Of a stretch of 64,000 bases of DNA, positions 53,180-62,365 are shown piece by piece. Below the pieces are notes generated by a model. It had not been told where the DNA came from and searched no databases. It saw only the letters and a list, made by a program, of their open reading frames with translations. Position 1 is the stretch's first letter; each line of letters begins with the position of its first letter. Both the position numbers and the translations under genes were made by a program. The DNA is taken from positions 1 through 64,000 of the forward strand of contig UQTJ01000012.1 in assembly GCA_900544075.1 (NCBI GenBank). The letters are read 5' to 3'. This DNA comes from an uncultured Bacteroides sp. GTDB lineage: Bacteria > Bacteroidota > Bacteroidia > Bacteroidales > Bacteroidaceae.

Positions 53180-54628
53180 ATGCAACAACGAGTTATTTCA
53201 GTATCAAATGGCGTTACCCGTCATCCTCTGTACAGGATGGGTAAGCCAGTGGATTTCTGCCTGAATGCTGGTGAGCAATTGGCAGTGGTAGGTCCGAACG
53301 GTGGAGGTAAAAGTATTCTTATAGATATTATAACTGGGAAATATCCTCTGCTGATGAATGAGGTGGAATACGATTTCTCACCTTCAAGTTCAAATCTTGT
53401 ATCGGACAATCTCAGATACATCACTTTCCGCGATTCGTATGGCGATGCTGATGGCAGCTATTACTATCAGCAGAGATGGAACTCTCAGGATATGGAGAAT
53501 ATTCCTGTAGTGGGCGATCTTCTTCCACAGTGTAAGGATGAACAGCTGAAAGAGAGTCTTTACACTCTGTTTAGAATTGAAGAAATGCTGCAGAAGCCTA
53601 TCATACTTCTTTCAAGCGGTGAATTGAGAAAATTCCAGCTTACAAAGACTTTACTCTCAGGATCGAGAGTCCTCATTATGGACAATCCTTTTATCGGACT
53701 TGATGCCGGTACACGCGATTTGCTTAAATCGCTTTTAGCTGAGCTTATAAAAGTGATAGGGCTTCAGGTTATCCTTGTACTTTCCAAATCGGATGATATT
53801 CCAGATTTCATCACTCATGTGATAACGGTTGAGAATATGATATGTGGAGAGAAACTTCCACGTTCCGAGTTTCAGGGTGTCTGTGTTCCGGAAAAGATGC
53901 TTTCCGACGAAAAGCGTCAGGCCATACTCGATATGCCTTACAAGGACAATCTGTATAAGGCTGCCAATGTGGTTAAACTGAATAAGGTAAGTATCCGTTA
54001 TGGAGAAAGAACTATCCTCCGTGAACTGGACTGGACAGTGAAATGTGGCGAGAAATGGGCTTTGAGCGGAGAGAACGGTGCCGGTAAATCAACACTTCTG
54101 AGTCTGGTTTGTGCTGACAATCCACAGAGTTATGCCTGCGACATCACTCTGTTCGACCGCAAGCGTGGCAGTGGGGAGAGTATTTGGGAAATCAAGAAAC
54201 ATATCGGCTACGTCAGCCCTGAAATGCACAGAGCCTATCTGAAGAATATTCCTGCCATAGACATTGTGGCAAGCGGACTACATGATTCGATAGGACTCTA
54301 TAAACGTCCGAAGGAAGAGGATAGGGCAGTGTGTCTGTTCTGGATGGATATCTTCGGAGTGAAGCAGTTGGCAGACAGGAGTTTCCTTCAGTTGTCGAGC
54401 GGCGAGCAGCGACTTGTACTTTTAGCACGTGCTTTCGTGAAAGACCCTGAGCTTCTGATACTCGACGAGCCGCTTCACGGACTTGACCTGTACAACCGCC
54501 GTCTGGTGAAGGATGTGATAGAAACATTCTGCCACCGAAACGACAAAACCATGATTATGGTTACCCATTACAAGGAAGAACTTCCTGCCTGCATTACCGA
54601 TTCATTGTATCTCATTAGAAACAGGTAA
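53180..54628 (+). CDS. Double ABC ATPase (ModF/PhrA-like)
   Basis: A 482-residue soluble protein with two ABC ATPase domains: first GPNGGGKSI, LSSGELRKFQL and VLIMDNPFIGLD; second GENGAGKSTLLSL, LSSGEQRLVLLARAF and LLILDEPLHGLD. No membrane segments. This is the architecture of ModF/PhrA, associated with molybdate transport in some bacteria, though without a permease here a transport role is unsupported. Likely in operon with ruvC. Confidence 0.87.
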   Translation: MQQRVISVSNGVTRHPLYRMGKPVDFCLNAGEQLAVVGPNGGGKSILIDIITGKYPLLMNEVEYDFSPSSSNLVSDNLRYITFRDSYGDADGSYYYQQRWNSQDMENIPVVGDLLPQCKDEQLKESLYTLFRIEEMLQKPIILLSSGELRKFQLTKTLLSGSRVLIMDNPFIGLDAGTRDLLKSLLAELIKVIGLQVILVLSKSDDIPDFITHVITVENMICGEKLPRSEFQGVCVPEKMLSDEKRQAILDMPYKDNLYKAANVVKLNKVSIRYGERTILRELDWTVKCGEKWALSGENGAGKSTLLSLVCADNPQSYACDITLFDRKRGSGESIWEIKKHIGYVSPEMHRAYLKNIPAIDIVASGLHDSIGLYKRPKEEDRAVCLFWMDIFGVKQLADRSFLQLSSGEQRLVLLARAFVKDPELLILDEPLHGLDLYNRRLVKDVIETFCHRNDKTMIMVTHYKEELPACITDSLYLIRNR

Positions 54629-54691
54629 GTCTCGAGTAAAAAGATTGTGAAACAGTTCATATTTATTTAAATCCCAGCAAAAAGATAGCGG

Positions 54692-54779
54692 AACACGCTC
54701 GTGTCACGCGTGCAACACGAACGTGTTCCGCGCGTTACACCTTCGTGTTCCGCGCGTTACACGAACGTGTAACGGTAAC
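54692..54779. repeat. Four tandem 22-base palindromic units
   Basis: Units begin at 54692, 54714, 54736 and 54758. Each begins with AACAC or TACAC and carries a version of ACACGNNCGTGT followed by CGCGCGT or similar. They separate the converging ABC and symporter genes and can form several stem-loops, so may act as a two-way terminator. Confidence 0.75.
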
Positions 54780-54795
54780 TTAGTAAGGTCGTTTC

Positions 54796-55953
54796 TTATT
54801 TTTTGAACCATCTGTCTATAATAACAGCCAGCGCACCGTCGCCTGTAACATTGCATGCGGTGCCGAAGCTGTCCATGGCGATATAAAGTGCTATCATCAG
54901 TGCTTGGGCGTTATCATCGAATCCAAGCATTGATGACAGTATTCCCAAAGATGCCATAATAGCTCCGCCGGGCACTCCCGGAGCGGCAACCATCGTTATT
55001 CCCAGCATAAAGATAAATCCCGACATCATTCTGAAATCGTATGGTATGCCTTGCATCATCATCAGTGCAAGGGCACATGCCACAATCTTCATCGTACTTC
55101 CCGAAAGGTGTATCGTAGCGCATAGAGGGATGACGAATCCTGCGGTATCTTCGTTTACTCCATTCTTTACAGTCTGTTTCAGTGTGACAGGAATAGTGGC
55201 TGCCGATGATTGTGTACCAAGGGCTGTGAAATATGCCGGCATCATATTCGCAAGCATTCTGAACGGATTCTTTCCTGCAATAACTCCAGCTATTACATAC
55301 TGGAAAATCAGCAGAAGTATGTGAAGGATGAAGATTATTCCGATAATCTTGATGAATACACTTAGTACATGGAAAACCTGGCCGGAATGCGTCATATTGA
55401 AGAATATACCGAAGATATATATAGGCAGCAGTGGCAGGATAACCTTCTGGATGGTTTTTACGATTATCTCCTTGAAATCCACAAAAGCATTTTTCAGATA
55501 GCTGGTATTAAGGTTTGCCATTCCTAATCCAAGGGTGAAAGCCATAACTAATGCGGTCATCACATTAAGCGGTTCGGGAATGTCTATCGTAAAGAACGGT
55601 ATTATTCCTTTTGCCTCACTGATTTCAGAGAGCGGAATATCCCTTGTTATCAGCATCGGGAAGAAAGTCTCACCCACAGCGTATGAAATAAACCCGGAGA
55701 AAAGTGTTGCTCCGTAAGCCAACAGGGCTGTCACGGCAAGCATCTTTCCTGCTCCCTTGCCGATATCCGCAATGGCGGGAGCCACAAGCCCCACTATTAT
55801 GAGAGGTATGATAAATGCTAAGAATTCGCTGAACAGTCCGTTGAAAGTAACGAAAAATCTTACAGGCAGGGCTGGCGATATGATTCCTGCACCTATACCT
55901 AATATTATTGCAATTATAATCTGAGTCAGTAGTCCGGGTCTTTTCAGTTTCAT
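54796..55953 (-). CDS. Dicarboxylate/amino acid:cation symporter
   Basis: A 385-residue membrane protein of the DAACS (GltP/SstT) family. It has about eight helices, the serine-rich reentrant loop (TALGTQSSAATIPVTL near 245) and the conserved late loop (FGTACNVTGDGALAVIID). It couples uptake of an acidic or neutral amino acid, or a dicarboxylate, to Na+ or H+. Length slightly shorter than GltP (about 430). It is 18 bases after the Nim-like gene and likely shares its promoter. Confidence 0.92.
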   Translation of the reverse strand: MKLKRPGLLTQIIIAIILGIGAGIISPALPVRFFVTFNGLFSEFLAFIIPLIIVGLVAPAIADIGKGAGKMLAVTALLAYGATLFSGFISYAVGETFFPMLITRDIPLSEISEAKGIIPFFTIDIPEPLNVMTALVMAFTLGLGMANLNTSYLKNAFVDFKEIIVKTIQKVILPLLPIYIFGIFFNMTHSGQVFHVLSVFIKIIGIIFILHILLLIFQYVIAGVIAGKNPFRMLANMMPAYFTALGTQSSAATIPVTLKQTVKNGVNEDTAGFVIPLCATIHLSGSTMKIVACALALMMMQGIPYDFRMMSGFIFMLGITMVAAPGVPGGAIMASLGILSSMLGFDDNAQALMIALYIAMDSFGTACNVTGDGALAVIIDRWFKK

Positions 55954-55971
55954 GTTGTTGTGGTTTTAAGT

Positions 55972-56460
55972 TTAGAACATTGCTTTACATTTTCCGCTTA
56001 TGCTTTCGATGTCAAGTCTGATAATCTCTGTGCGGTGGAATGATTTGTTGGCATACTCCATACCCATAATCTTATGGTCGGGACAGTACTTGCTGATAAA
56101 CAGTGAGAGAGCCGACATGCGTTCTGCTTCGTGCAGACTGTGATGAGCGGTACATTTCAATACTACACTTTCATAACCGGTAGTAAACTTCTCCGGATGG
56201 ATCTTTGTCCTGCCTACAATGCAGAACGATACGTTCGGGTTGGCATCAATGCATCTCAGTTTTCTGCCTACCGGGGCACAGTGGATGTATATAGAGTTTC
56301 CTCTGTCCCAAACGTAGCTCAGCGGAATGCCGTATGCACCTTCGGCATCTTCTGTTACCATTGACAAAATGCCATATTCTCCTTCCTTGATAATCTCCAT
56401 TGCACGCTTTTCGTCGAGTATTCTGTCCTGACGGCGTACTTCTTTATTGCTAAATTCCAT
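55972..56460 (-). CDS. Nim-like pyridoxamine 5'-phosphate oxidase family protein
   Basis: A 162-residue FMN-binding split-barrel protein: MEFSNKEVRRQDRILD, AYGIPLSYVWDRGNSIYIHCAPVGRKL and FTTGYESVVLKCTAH. This matches the NimA-type branch, which includes nitroimidazole-resistance reductases, though most members are ordinary flavoproteins. Whether it affects metronidazole is not shown by sequence. Starts next to the promoter at 56493-56525. Confidence 0.85.
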   Translation of the reverse strand: MEFSNKEVRRQDRILDEKRAMEIIKEGEYGILSMVTEDAEGAYGIPLSYVWDRGNSIYIHCAPVGRKLRCIDANPNVSFCIVGRTKIHPEKFTTGYESVVLKCTAHHSLHEAERMSALSLFISKYCPDHKIMGMEYANKSFHRTEIIRLDIESISGKCKAMF

Positions 56461-56492
56461 AAATAGTGTATATTACTTTGTTGTTTCATTCA

Positions 56493-56525
56493 CAAATATA
56501 AAGTTTTTTTTCTTACCTTTGCAAA
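56493..56525 (-). promoter_or_regulatory. Promoter of the Nim-like gene and symporter
   Basis: On the minus strand TTTG (56522-56525) and TATATTTG (56493-56500), 21 bases apart. It overlaps the fhs -7 box on the other strand. Confidence 0.65.
56514..56521 (+). promoter_or_regulatory. -7 box of fhs
   Basis: TACCTTTG, about 22 bases before the fhs start. It lies directly beside the divergent -33 box. Confidence 0.55.
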
Positions 56526-56542
56526 CATCTAAAAATAAGAAT

Positions 56543-58210
56543 ATGAAATCAGATATAGAAATCGCTCGCAGTATTGAGTTAACCAAAATCAAACAGATTG
56601 CCGCTAATTACGGTATGCCATTGGAACACGTCACACATTACGGACGTTACATGGCTAAAGTATCAGAAGAAATCATCGACGAAGAGAAAGTAAAAAACAG
56701 TAATCTTATTCTTGTAACAGCCATTACTCCTACAAAGGCAGGTATCGGTAAGACTACAGTATCTATCGGTCTTGCATTGGGACTTAACAAGATAGGCAAG
56801 AAAGCCATTTGTGCCTTGCGTGAGCCGTCACTCGGACCATGTTTCGGTATGAAGGGTGGTGCTGCCGGAGGTGGTTATGCACAGGTTCTTCCGATGGAGA
56901 AAATCAATCTTCATTTCACTGGCGACTTCCATGCCATCACTTCTGCACATAACATGATAGCAGCACTCCTTGACAACTATATGTATCAGAACCAGGACAA
57001 CGGTTTTGCAATGAAGGAAGTGTTGTGGAACAGAGTACTCGACGTAAACGACCGCGGATTGAGATATATCGTTACAGGTCTTGGCGGCAAGTCGAACGGT
57101 ATTACCCGCGAATCAAGTTTTGATATCACTCCTGCATCGGAAATTATGGCTATCCTCTGTCTTGCAAAGGATGAGGCTGACCTTCGCCGCAGAATAGAGA
57201 ATATTCTCCTTGGCTTTACTATTGACAACAAGCCTTTCACAGTGAAAGATCTTGGAGTGGCAGGTGCCATAACAGTATTGCTGAAGGATGCTCTTTCTCC
57301 TAACCTCGTTCAGACTACAGAGGCTACTCCGGCATTCGTTCACGGAGGTCCGTTCGCCAATATCGCACACGGATGTAACTCTGTTCTTGCTACTAAGCTT
57401 GCAATGACTTTCGGTGACTATGTAATCACAGAAGCCGGATTCGGTGCTGACCTCGGAGCAGAGAAATTCTATGACATCAAGTGCCGCAAGGCAGGTCTGC
57501 AGCCTAAGCTTACAGTGATTGTTGCAACTGCTCAGGGACTGAAGATGCACGGTGGAGTTGAACTTGAGAAAATCAAGGAACCTAATATGGAAGGTTTGCG
57601 CGAAGGCGTTAAGAACCTCGACAAACATATCGAAAACCTCCAGTCATTCGGACAGACTGTAGTTGTTGCTTTCAACCGCTATGCTAATGATACAGACGAA
57701 GAAATCGCTTTCGTTCGTCAGCACTGTGAGGAAATGGGAGTTGGATTTGCTGTTAACAATGCATTTACAGAAGGTGGTGCAGGTGCTGTTGAACTTGCAA
57801 ATCTTGTAGTTGATACGATAGAGAAGAAACCGTCTGCTCCTCTTTCATTTGCTTACGATGAGGAAGACTCTGTCGAGATGAAAGTTACTAAAGTGGCATG
57901 CGAGCTTTACGGAGCAAAACAGGTATTGTTCGGCCCTGCTGCAAGAAAGAAACTGAAGATGATAGAAGAACTCGGCTTCAGCCATTTCCCAATCTGTATC
58001 GCCAAGACACAGTATTCGTTCTCTACAGACCCAAAACTGTATGGAGTGGCATCAGGATTCAACTTTGCGGTACGCGATATAGTAATCAATGCCGGTGCCG
58101 AGATGTTGGTAATCGTTGCCGGTGAAATGATGCGTATGCCTGGATTGCCTAAGGAACCACAGGCACTTCACATTGATATCGTTAACGGTGAAATAGAAGG
58201 ATTGTCATAA
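56543..58210 (+). CDS. fhs: Formate-tetrahydrofolate ligase
   Basis: A 555-residue enzyme of one-carbon metabolism: ATP + formate + THF to 10-formyl-THF. P-loop-like TPTKAGIGKTT near 67-77, REPSLGPCFGMKGGAAGGGYAQV and FTGDFHAITSAHN are hallmark motifs. Start 56543 (MKSDIEIARSIELTKI) matches the family; the longer frame from 56447 would begin upstream of the promoter. Followed by a strong terminator. Confidence 0.96.
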   Translation: MKSDIEIARSIELTKIKQIAANYGMPLEHVTHYGRYMAKVSEEIIDEEKVKNSNLILVTAITPTKAGIGKTTVSIGLALGLNKIGKKAICALREPSLGPCFGMKGGAAGGGYAQVLPMEKINLHFTGDFHAITSAHNMIAALLDNYMYQNQDNGFAMKEVLWNRVLDVNDRGLRYIVTGLGGKSNGITRESSFDITPASEIMAILCLAKDEADLRRRIENILLGFTIDNKPFTVKDLGVAGAITVLLKDALSPNLVQTTEATPAFVHGGPFANIAHGCNSVLATKLAMTFGDYVITEAGFGADLGAEKFYDIKCRKAGLQPKLTVIVATAQGLKMHGGVELEKIKEPNMEGLREGVKNLDKHIENLQSFGQTVVVAFNRYANDTDEEIAFVRQHCEEMGVGFAVNNAFTEGGAGAVELANLVVDTIEKKPSAPLSFAYDEEDSVEMKVTKVACELYGAKQVLFGPAARKKLKMIEELGFSHFPICIAKTQYSFSTDPKLYGVASGFNFAVRDIVINAGAEMLVIVAGEMMRMPGLPKEPQALHIDIVNGEIEGLS

Positions 58211-58242
58211 TCCGGTAATAAACATTAATACATAATTATATG

Positions 58243-58284
58243 AAAATCTGCCATAGGCTTTATGTCCGTGGCAGATTTTTTTTC
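58243..58284 (+). terminator. Terminator of fhs
   Basis: AAAATCTGCCA (58243-58253) pairs with TGGCAGATTTT (from 58269), followed by more T. Confidence 0.85.
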
Positions 58285-58304
58285 TTCTTTTTCTGATGTA
58301 ATAA

Positions 58305-58336
58305 TTTGGATTTTTTAATTTGATTATTTAATTTTG
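58305..58336 (+). promoter_or_regulatory. Consensus promoter of the TetR-exporter region
   Basis: TTTG (58305-58308) and TAATTTTG (58329-58336), 20 bases apart; ATG at 58365. Confidence 0.7.
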
Positions 58337-58364
58337 CGGTTAAAAGGTAAATTAACAGATTTAA

Positions 58365-58985
58365 ATGAATAAAGACAAAAACAATATGGAGCAGAAAATC
58401 CTTGAATCGGCTGAAAAGCTGTTTATGGAACAGGGTTTCACTGCTACTACTACAGCAAAGATAGCCAAAGAGGCAGGTTGCAATCAGGCATTGGTACATT
58501 ATTATTATCGTACTAAGGAACAACTGTTCGAAAGGATATACAGGGAAAAGATGCAGCTTATGGTTACTAGTGTCACCAGTATAAACACATCAGGCTCCAC
58601 GTTTGAAGAGAAGGTTGCATCTATAATTGAAGCCCATTGGAATTTTCTTAGCAAAAACCCTTTGATAGTATGGTTTGCATTGAGAGAAAACCTCAATGGC
58701 TCTACTGCTCTCATAAATCTGTTTATGAAGGAAATCAGACCTAAGGCAGCGGTGGCTTTCTCAAGGCTTGAGGAAGACCTGAATGAAGAAATCAGGAAAG
58801 GCAATATTTCCTCCATTTCAATCTATGATCTCCTTCTGACTATCATTTCATTGGATATAGCCCATTTTGTAATTATGCCTTTTTATAATGTGATAATGGG
58901 AGACAGGGAAACATTGGTAAAGCAAGTACTTGATAACAGAAAATCAGAAGTTATAAAAACTGTATTGGCAAGACTGAGAAAGTAG
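58365..58985 (+). CDS. TetR-family regulator
   Basis: A 206-residue regulator with an N-terminal TetR helix-turn-helix (QKILESAEKLFMEQGFTATTTAKIAKEAGCNQALVHYYYRTKEQLF) and a ligand-binding C-terminal part. Precedes the exporter genes on the same strand, in the way CecR accompanies YbhGFSR in E. coli. Probable repressor of that operon; the ligand is unknown. The ATG at 58386 (M8) is an alternative start. Confidence 0.87.
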   Translation: MNKDKNNMEQKILESAEKLFMEQGFTATTTAKIAKEAGCNQALVHYYYRTKEQLFERIYREKMQLMVTSVTSINTSGSTFEEKVASIIEAHWNFLSKNPLIVWFALRENLNGSTALINLFMKEIRPKAAVAFSRLEEDLNEEIRKGNISSISIYDLLLTIISLDIAHFVIMPFYNVIMGDRETLVKQVLDNRKSEVIKTVLARLRK

Positions 58986-58996
58986 ACGGTTTATAT

Positions 58997-59042
58997 ATAC
59001 GGAGAAGGTTTGGTTCGTAAAAACAGCTTCCCGTATGTTTTT
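58997..59042 (+). terminator. Stem-loop between the TetR and TolC genes
   Basis: ATACGG+GAAG pairs with CTTC+CCGTAT (one bulged base), followed by GTTTTT. May attenuate readthrough into the exporter genes. Confidence 0.5.
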
Positions 59043-59091
59043 GATAATATTATTAATTATATAATTAAATAAGTCAGTTAAAAATGAATAT

Positions 59092-60372
59092 ATGAAAAGA
59101 CTATGTACTACCGCCATTGCAGTTGCCATATCTGCATTGTGCTTCGGACAGACGAGTATAACCATTGAGGAGTGCTATAGCAAAGCCAGGGAGAATTATC
59201 CTCTAATCAGAAAGCTTGGTCTGGTGGAGAAGACAAAAGAGTATAACATCGACAATCTCAACAAGGGCTATCTTCCACAGCTTATGTTCTCTTCAAAGGC
59301 CACATATCAGTCCGATGTAACGAAGATTCCAATCGACCTTGAGGCTATGGGTTTTAAGGGAGTTGAGATTCCGCATCTCAGCCAGGGTCAGTATGGCATA
59401 TCGCTCGACCTCAATCAGACTATCTGGGACGGTGGGGCAATCAAATCATCTAAAGAAGCCGTGAAATCATCTTCCGAAGTGGAAAAGAGGAATATTGAGG
59501 TCAGCCTCTATGCTGTGAATGAAAGGATAAATCAGATATATTTCGGTATTCTGCTTGCTGATGCCCAGATAGAGCAGAACAGGCTGCTGAAAAAAATCCT
59601 TACAGACAACTATGCTCAGGTAGAGTCGTATGTGAAGAACGGAATTGCCAATCAGTCCGACTTGGATGCCATCAGGGTGGACATGATTAAGGCGGAACAG
59701 AACGAAATAGATTTTGTGACAGCAAGGAAGACCTATATCGTTATCCTTGCCAGACTGACGGGCATGGAGATAGATGGGGAAACAAAGTTGGTGAAACCTT
59801 TACCGGAGCGCCCAACGCAGAGCGATGCTTTAGGACGACCGGAAATGAGCCTGTTCGATGCGCAGGTGATGAAGTACAGAAGCGATTATAACCGTATCAA
59901 TTCAGGGCTGTATCCGCGTTTGAGTCTTTTTGCCACAGGAGGATATGGCAAGCCGGGACTTGATATGTTTGAGAATAAGTTTGCGCCATACTACATAGCC
60001 GGAATAAAGCTGAACTGGAATATCGGCAATTTCTATTCTCTGAAAGGCCAGAGAAAACTGATACGAAACAATATTGATATGGTGGAAAACCGGCGCGAAC
60101 TCTTTCTCTTCAATACCGATATAGACAAGACTCAGAAAGAACTTGCCATAGACAAATACATGAATCAGATAAAATATGACGACGAGATTATCCGCCTGAA
60201 GACTTCCATCAGAAAAGCGTCCGAGGCAAAGATTGCTAACGGAACGATATCCGGTACAGACCTTATGCGAGATATCAATTCGGAGCATTCAGCCGTACAG
60301 ACTAAGATTCTGCACGAAATACAGCTTCTGCTTGCCATCTACGATTTCAAGTATGTGATGAACGACTTTTAA
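59092..60372 (+). CDS. TolC-family outer-membrane channel of the ABC exporter
   Basis: A 426-residue outer-membrane efflux protein with a signal peptide (MKRLCTTAIAVAISALCFGQ) and the two-fold TolC pattern: ITIEECYSKARENYPLIRKLGLVEKTKEYN, and later IRVDMIKAEQNEIDFVTARKTYI. Works with the HlyD protein and the ABC module downstream. Starts a string of five co-oriented genes. Confidence 0.9.
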   Translation: MKRLCTTAIAVAISALCFGQTSITIEECYSKARENYPLIRKLGLVEKTKEYNIDNLNKGYLPQLMFSSKATYQSDVTKIPIDLEAMGFKGVEIPHLSQGQYGISLDLNQTIWDGGAIKSSKEAVKSSSEVEKRNIEVSLYAVNERINQIYFGILLADAQIEQNRLLKKILTDNYAQVESYVKNGIANQSDLDAIRVDMIKAEQNEIDFVTARKTYIVILARLTGMEIDGETKLVKPLPERPTQSDALGRPEMSLFDAQVMKYRSDYNRINSGLYPRLSLFATGGYGKPGLDMFENKFAPYYIAGIKLNWNIGNFYSLKGQRKLIRNNIDMVENRRELFLFNTDIDKTQKELAIDKYMNQIKYDDEIIRLKTSIRKASEAKIANGTISGTDLMRDINSEHSAVQTKILHEIQLLLAIYDFKYVMNDF

Positions 60373-60417
60373 ATACCATTTAAACACCATTTAAATACCG
60401 TTTAAAAGCTTTTTAAA
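60368..60417 (+). repeat. Five TTTAAA motifs at 11-base spacing
   Basis: TTTAAA begins at 60368, 60379, 60390, 60401 and 60412. The first overlaps the TolC stop. The unit resembles TTTAAAYACCA. Confidence 0.7.
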
Positions 60418-60457
60418 ACACTTTGCAAAAACTTTTCAATACATAAAAACAGGAAAT

Positions 60458-61348
60458 ATGAGAAACTTTCTTTCTATTATATCAGCAATGGCTCTCCTGA
60501 CAGCATGTTCGGGTAGCGACAGTAAGTACGATGCTTCGGGAGTATTCGAAGTGACAGAAGTAATGGTATCGGCAAGAGTGGCCGGTGAGATTATGGAACT
60601 TGATATAGACGAAGGCACGGAAGTTACGGCAGGTAAGCCTGTTGGATATATCGATACCGTACAGCTCTATCTTCAGAGGCTTCAGCTTGAGGCTAATGTG
60701 AAAGCAGCTGAAAGTCGTATATGCGATGTGGAGAAACAGACAGCTGCCATACGTCAGCAGATTGCCACACAGAAAAAGGAGCAGACCCGATTCGAAAATC
60801 TTGTAAACGCCAATGCCGGAAACCGCAAGCAGTTGGATGATATCACTGCTGCCATCAATCTCTTGGAGAAACAGTTGGATGCACAGACAGAAACATTGAT
60901 AAACGGTAATGCCAATGCCAAGGCTCAGGCTGAAGCCTTGAAGGCTCAGATAGCTCTTACTGACGATATGATAAGCAAAAGTACTATCGCATCACCCGTT
61001 GACGGAACAGTTATGGCCAAATATGTAGAAAAAGGAGAACTTGCCGTGCAGGGACGTACTCTGTTCAAGGTGGCAAATATCAACGATATGTATCTGAAAG
61101 CCTATATCACTTCCGGACAGATTACCGGTTTAAAGATAGGTCAGGAAGTAAAGGTTTTTGCCGACAGCGGCGACTCCGACAGAAAGGAATATCGCGGGAT
61201 AATCTCATGGATTTCAGACAAGGCAGAGTTTACGCCGAAGACCATTCAGACACGGGATGAACGTGCAAACCTGGTATATGCCGTCAAGATTAAGGTGCAG
61301 AACGACGGATATATCAAGCGCGGAATGTATGGAGAGGTGAGTTTCTGA
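60458..61348 (+). CDS. HlyD-type adaptor of the ABC exporter (YbhG-like)
   Basis: A 296-residue lipoprotein (MALLTACSGSD lipobox) with a lipoyl domain (VSARVAGEIMELDIDEGTEVTAGKPVGYID), coiled-coil hairpin (residues 70-170, rich in Ala/Gln/Glu) and beta-barrel. Bridges the ABC exporter and the TolC-like channel. Order matches YbhG in the ybhGFSR operon. Confidence 0.88.
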   Translation: MRNFLSIISAMALLTACSGSDSKYDASGVFEVTEVMVSARVAGEIMELDIDEGTEVTAGKPVGYIDTVQLYLQRLQLEANVKAAESRICDVEKQTAAIRQQIATQKKEQTRFENLVNANAGNRKQLDDITAAINLLEKQLDAQTETLINGNANAKAQAEALKAQIALTDDMISKSTIASPVDGTVMAKYVEKGELAVQGRTLFKVANINDMYLKAYITSGQITGLKIGQEVKVFADSGDSDRKEYRGIISWISDKAEFTPKTIQTRDERANLVYAVKIKVQNDGYIKRGMYGEVSF

Positions 61349-61409
61349 GTTATTAGTTGTTGGTTCTTAGTCTTTAGTTGTTAAGACTGGTCGCGTTGTC
61401 CATTAGCTC

Positions 61410-61444
61410 TTAATTTTTAATTCTTAATTATTAATTCTTAATTC
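61410..61444 (+). repeat. Heptamer tandem repeats (TTAATTC-type)
   Basis: Five 7-base units in a row: TTAATTT, TTAATTC, TTAATTA, TTAATTC, TTAATTC. They fill the gap before the first ABC gene. Confidence 0.7.
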
Positions 61445-61450
61445 AAAAAA

Positions 61451-62365
61451 ATGCCCTCAGTATCAGTATCTCGGTTATCAAAATCATATACCTCAATCAA
61501 GGCTCTTGACAATGTCAGCTTTGAAGTTCAGAAAGGAGAACTGTTCGGTATCATAGGTCCGGACGGAGCGGGGAAGACTACACTCTTCCGACTCCTCACC
61601 ACACTGATATTGCCGGACAGTGGCAGTGCCGTGGTGGAAGACTTTGATGTAGTGAAAGACTATGCATCCGTGCGGCGTATAATAGGGTATATGCCCGGAA
61701 AATTCTCACTGTATCAGGACCTGACCGTAGAGGAAAATCTGAACTTTTTTGCTACGGTATTCAATACAACTGTAAAGGAAAATTATCATCTGATAGAAGA
61801 TATCTATAAGCATATCGAACCATTCAAGACTCGTCGTGCCGGAAAACTTTCCGGTGGTATGAAACAGAAATTAGCACTGAGTTGTGCCCTTATTCATAAA
61901 CCGAAAGTTCTTTTCCTTGATGAGCCTACCACAGGAGTAGACCCAGTATCAAGAAAGGAGTTTTGGGAAATGCTCCTGAAACTGAAGAGCCAGGGTATAA
62001 CAATCATAGTATCAACGCCGTATATGGACGAAGCCAGACTTTGTGACAGGATAGCGCTGATGCAAAACGGAAAGTTCCTTCGTATAGACTCGCCTGAGAA
62101 TATCATAGCATCCTATCCCCAAAGACTGTGGTCAGTCATAGCAGACAATATGCACGGACTGCTGAACGACCTGCGTTCCTGCCCGTATGTGAAATCATCA
62201 TTCTCATTCGGAGCAAGTTATCATGTCACTATGGTTGAAAGTGCTACTGCCGCTATGCTTGACGAATATCTGATTAATAAGGGATACGGAAATATTGATA
62301 TTACAGAGATTAAGCCTACAGTGGAAGACTGTTTCATGTTGATGTTAAAGGAGGATGAGCAATGA
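61451..62365 (+). CDS. ABC ATPase 1 of the exporter (YbhF-like N-half)
   Basis: A 304-residue ATP-binding protein: Walker A GPDGAGKTT (36-44), signature LSGGMKQKLAL near 133, Walker B VLFLDEPTTGVDP near 158. It equals one half of the double-ATPase YbhF. Its stop overlaps the next start by four bases. Confidence 0.9.
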   Translation: MPSVSVSRLSKSYTSIKALDNVSFEVQKGELFGIIGPDGAGKTTLFRLLTTLILPDSGSAVVEDFDVVKDYASVRRIIGYMPGKFSLYQDLTVEENLNFFATVFNTTVKENYHLIEDIYKHIEPFKTRRAGKLSGGMKQKLALSCALIHKPKVLFLDEPTTGVDPVSRKEFWEMLLKLKSQGITIIVSTPYMDEARLCDRIALMQNGKFLRIDSPENIIASYPQRLWSVIADNMHGLLNDLRSCPYVKSSFSFGASYHVTMVESATAAMLDEYLINKGYGNIDITEIKPTVEDCFMLMLKEDEQ

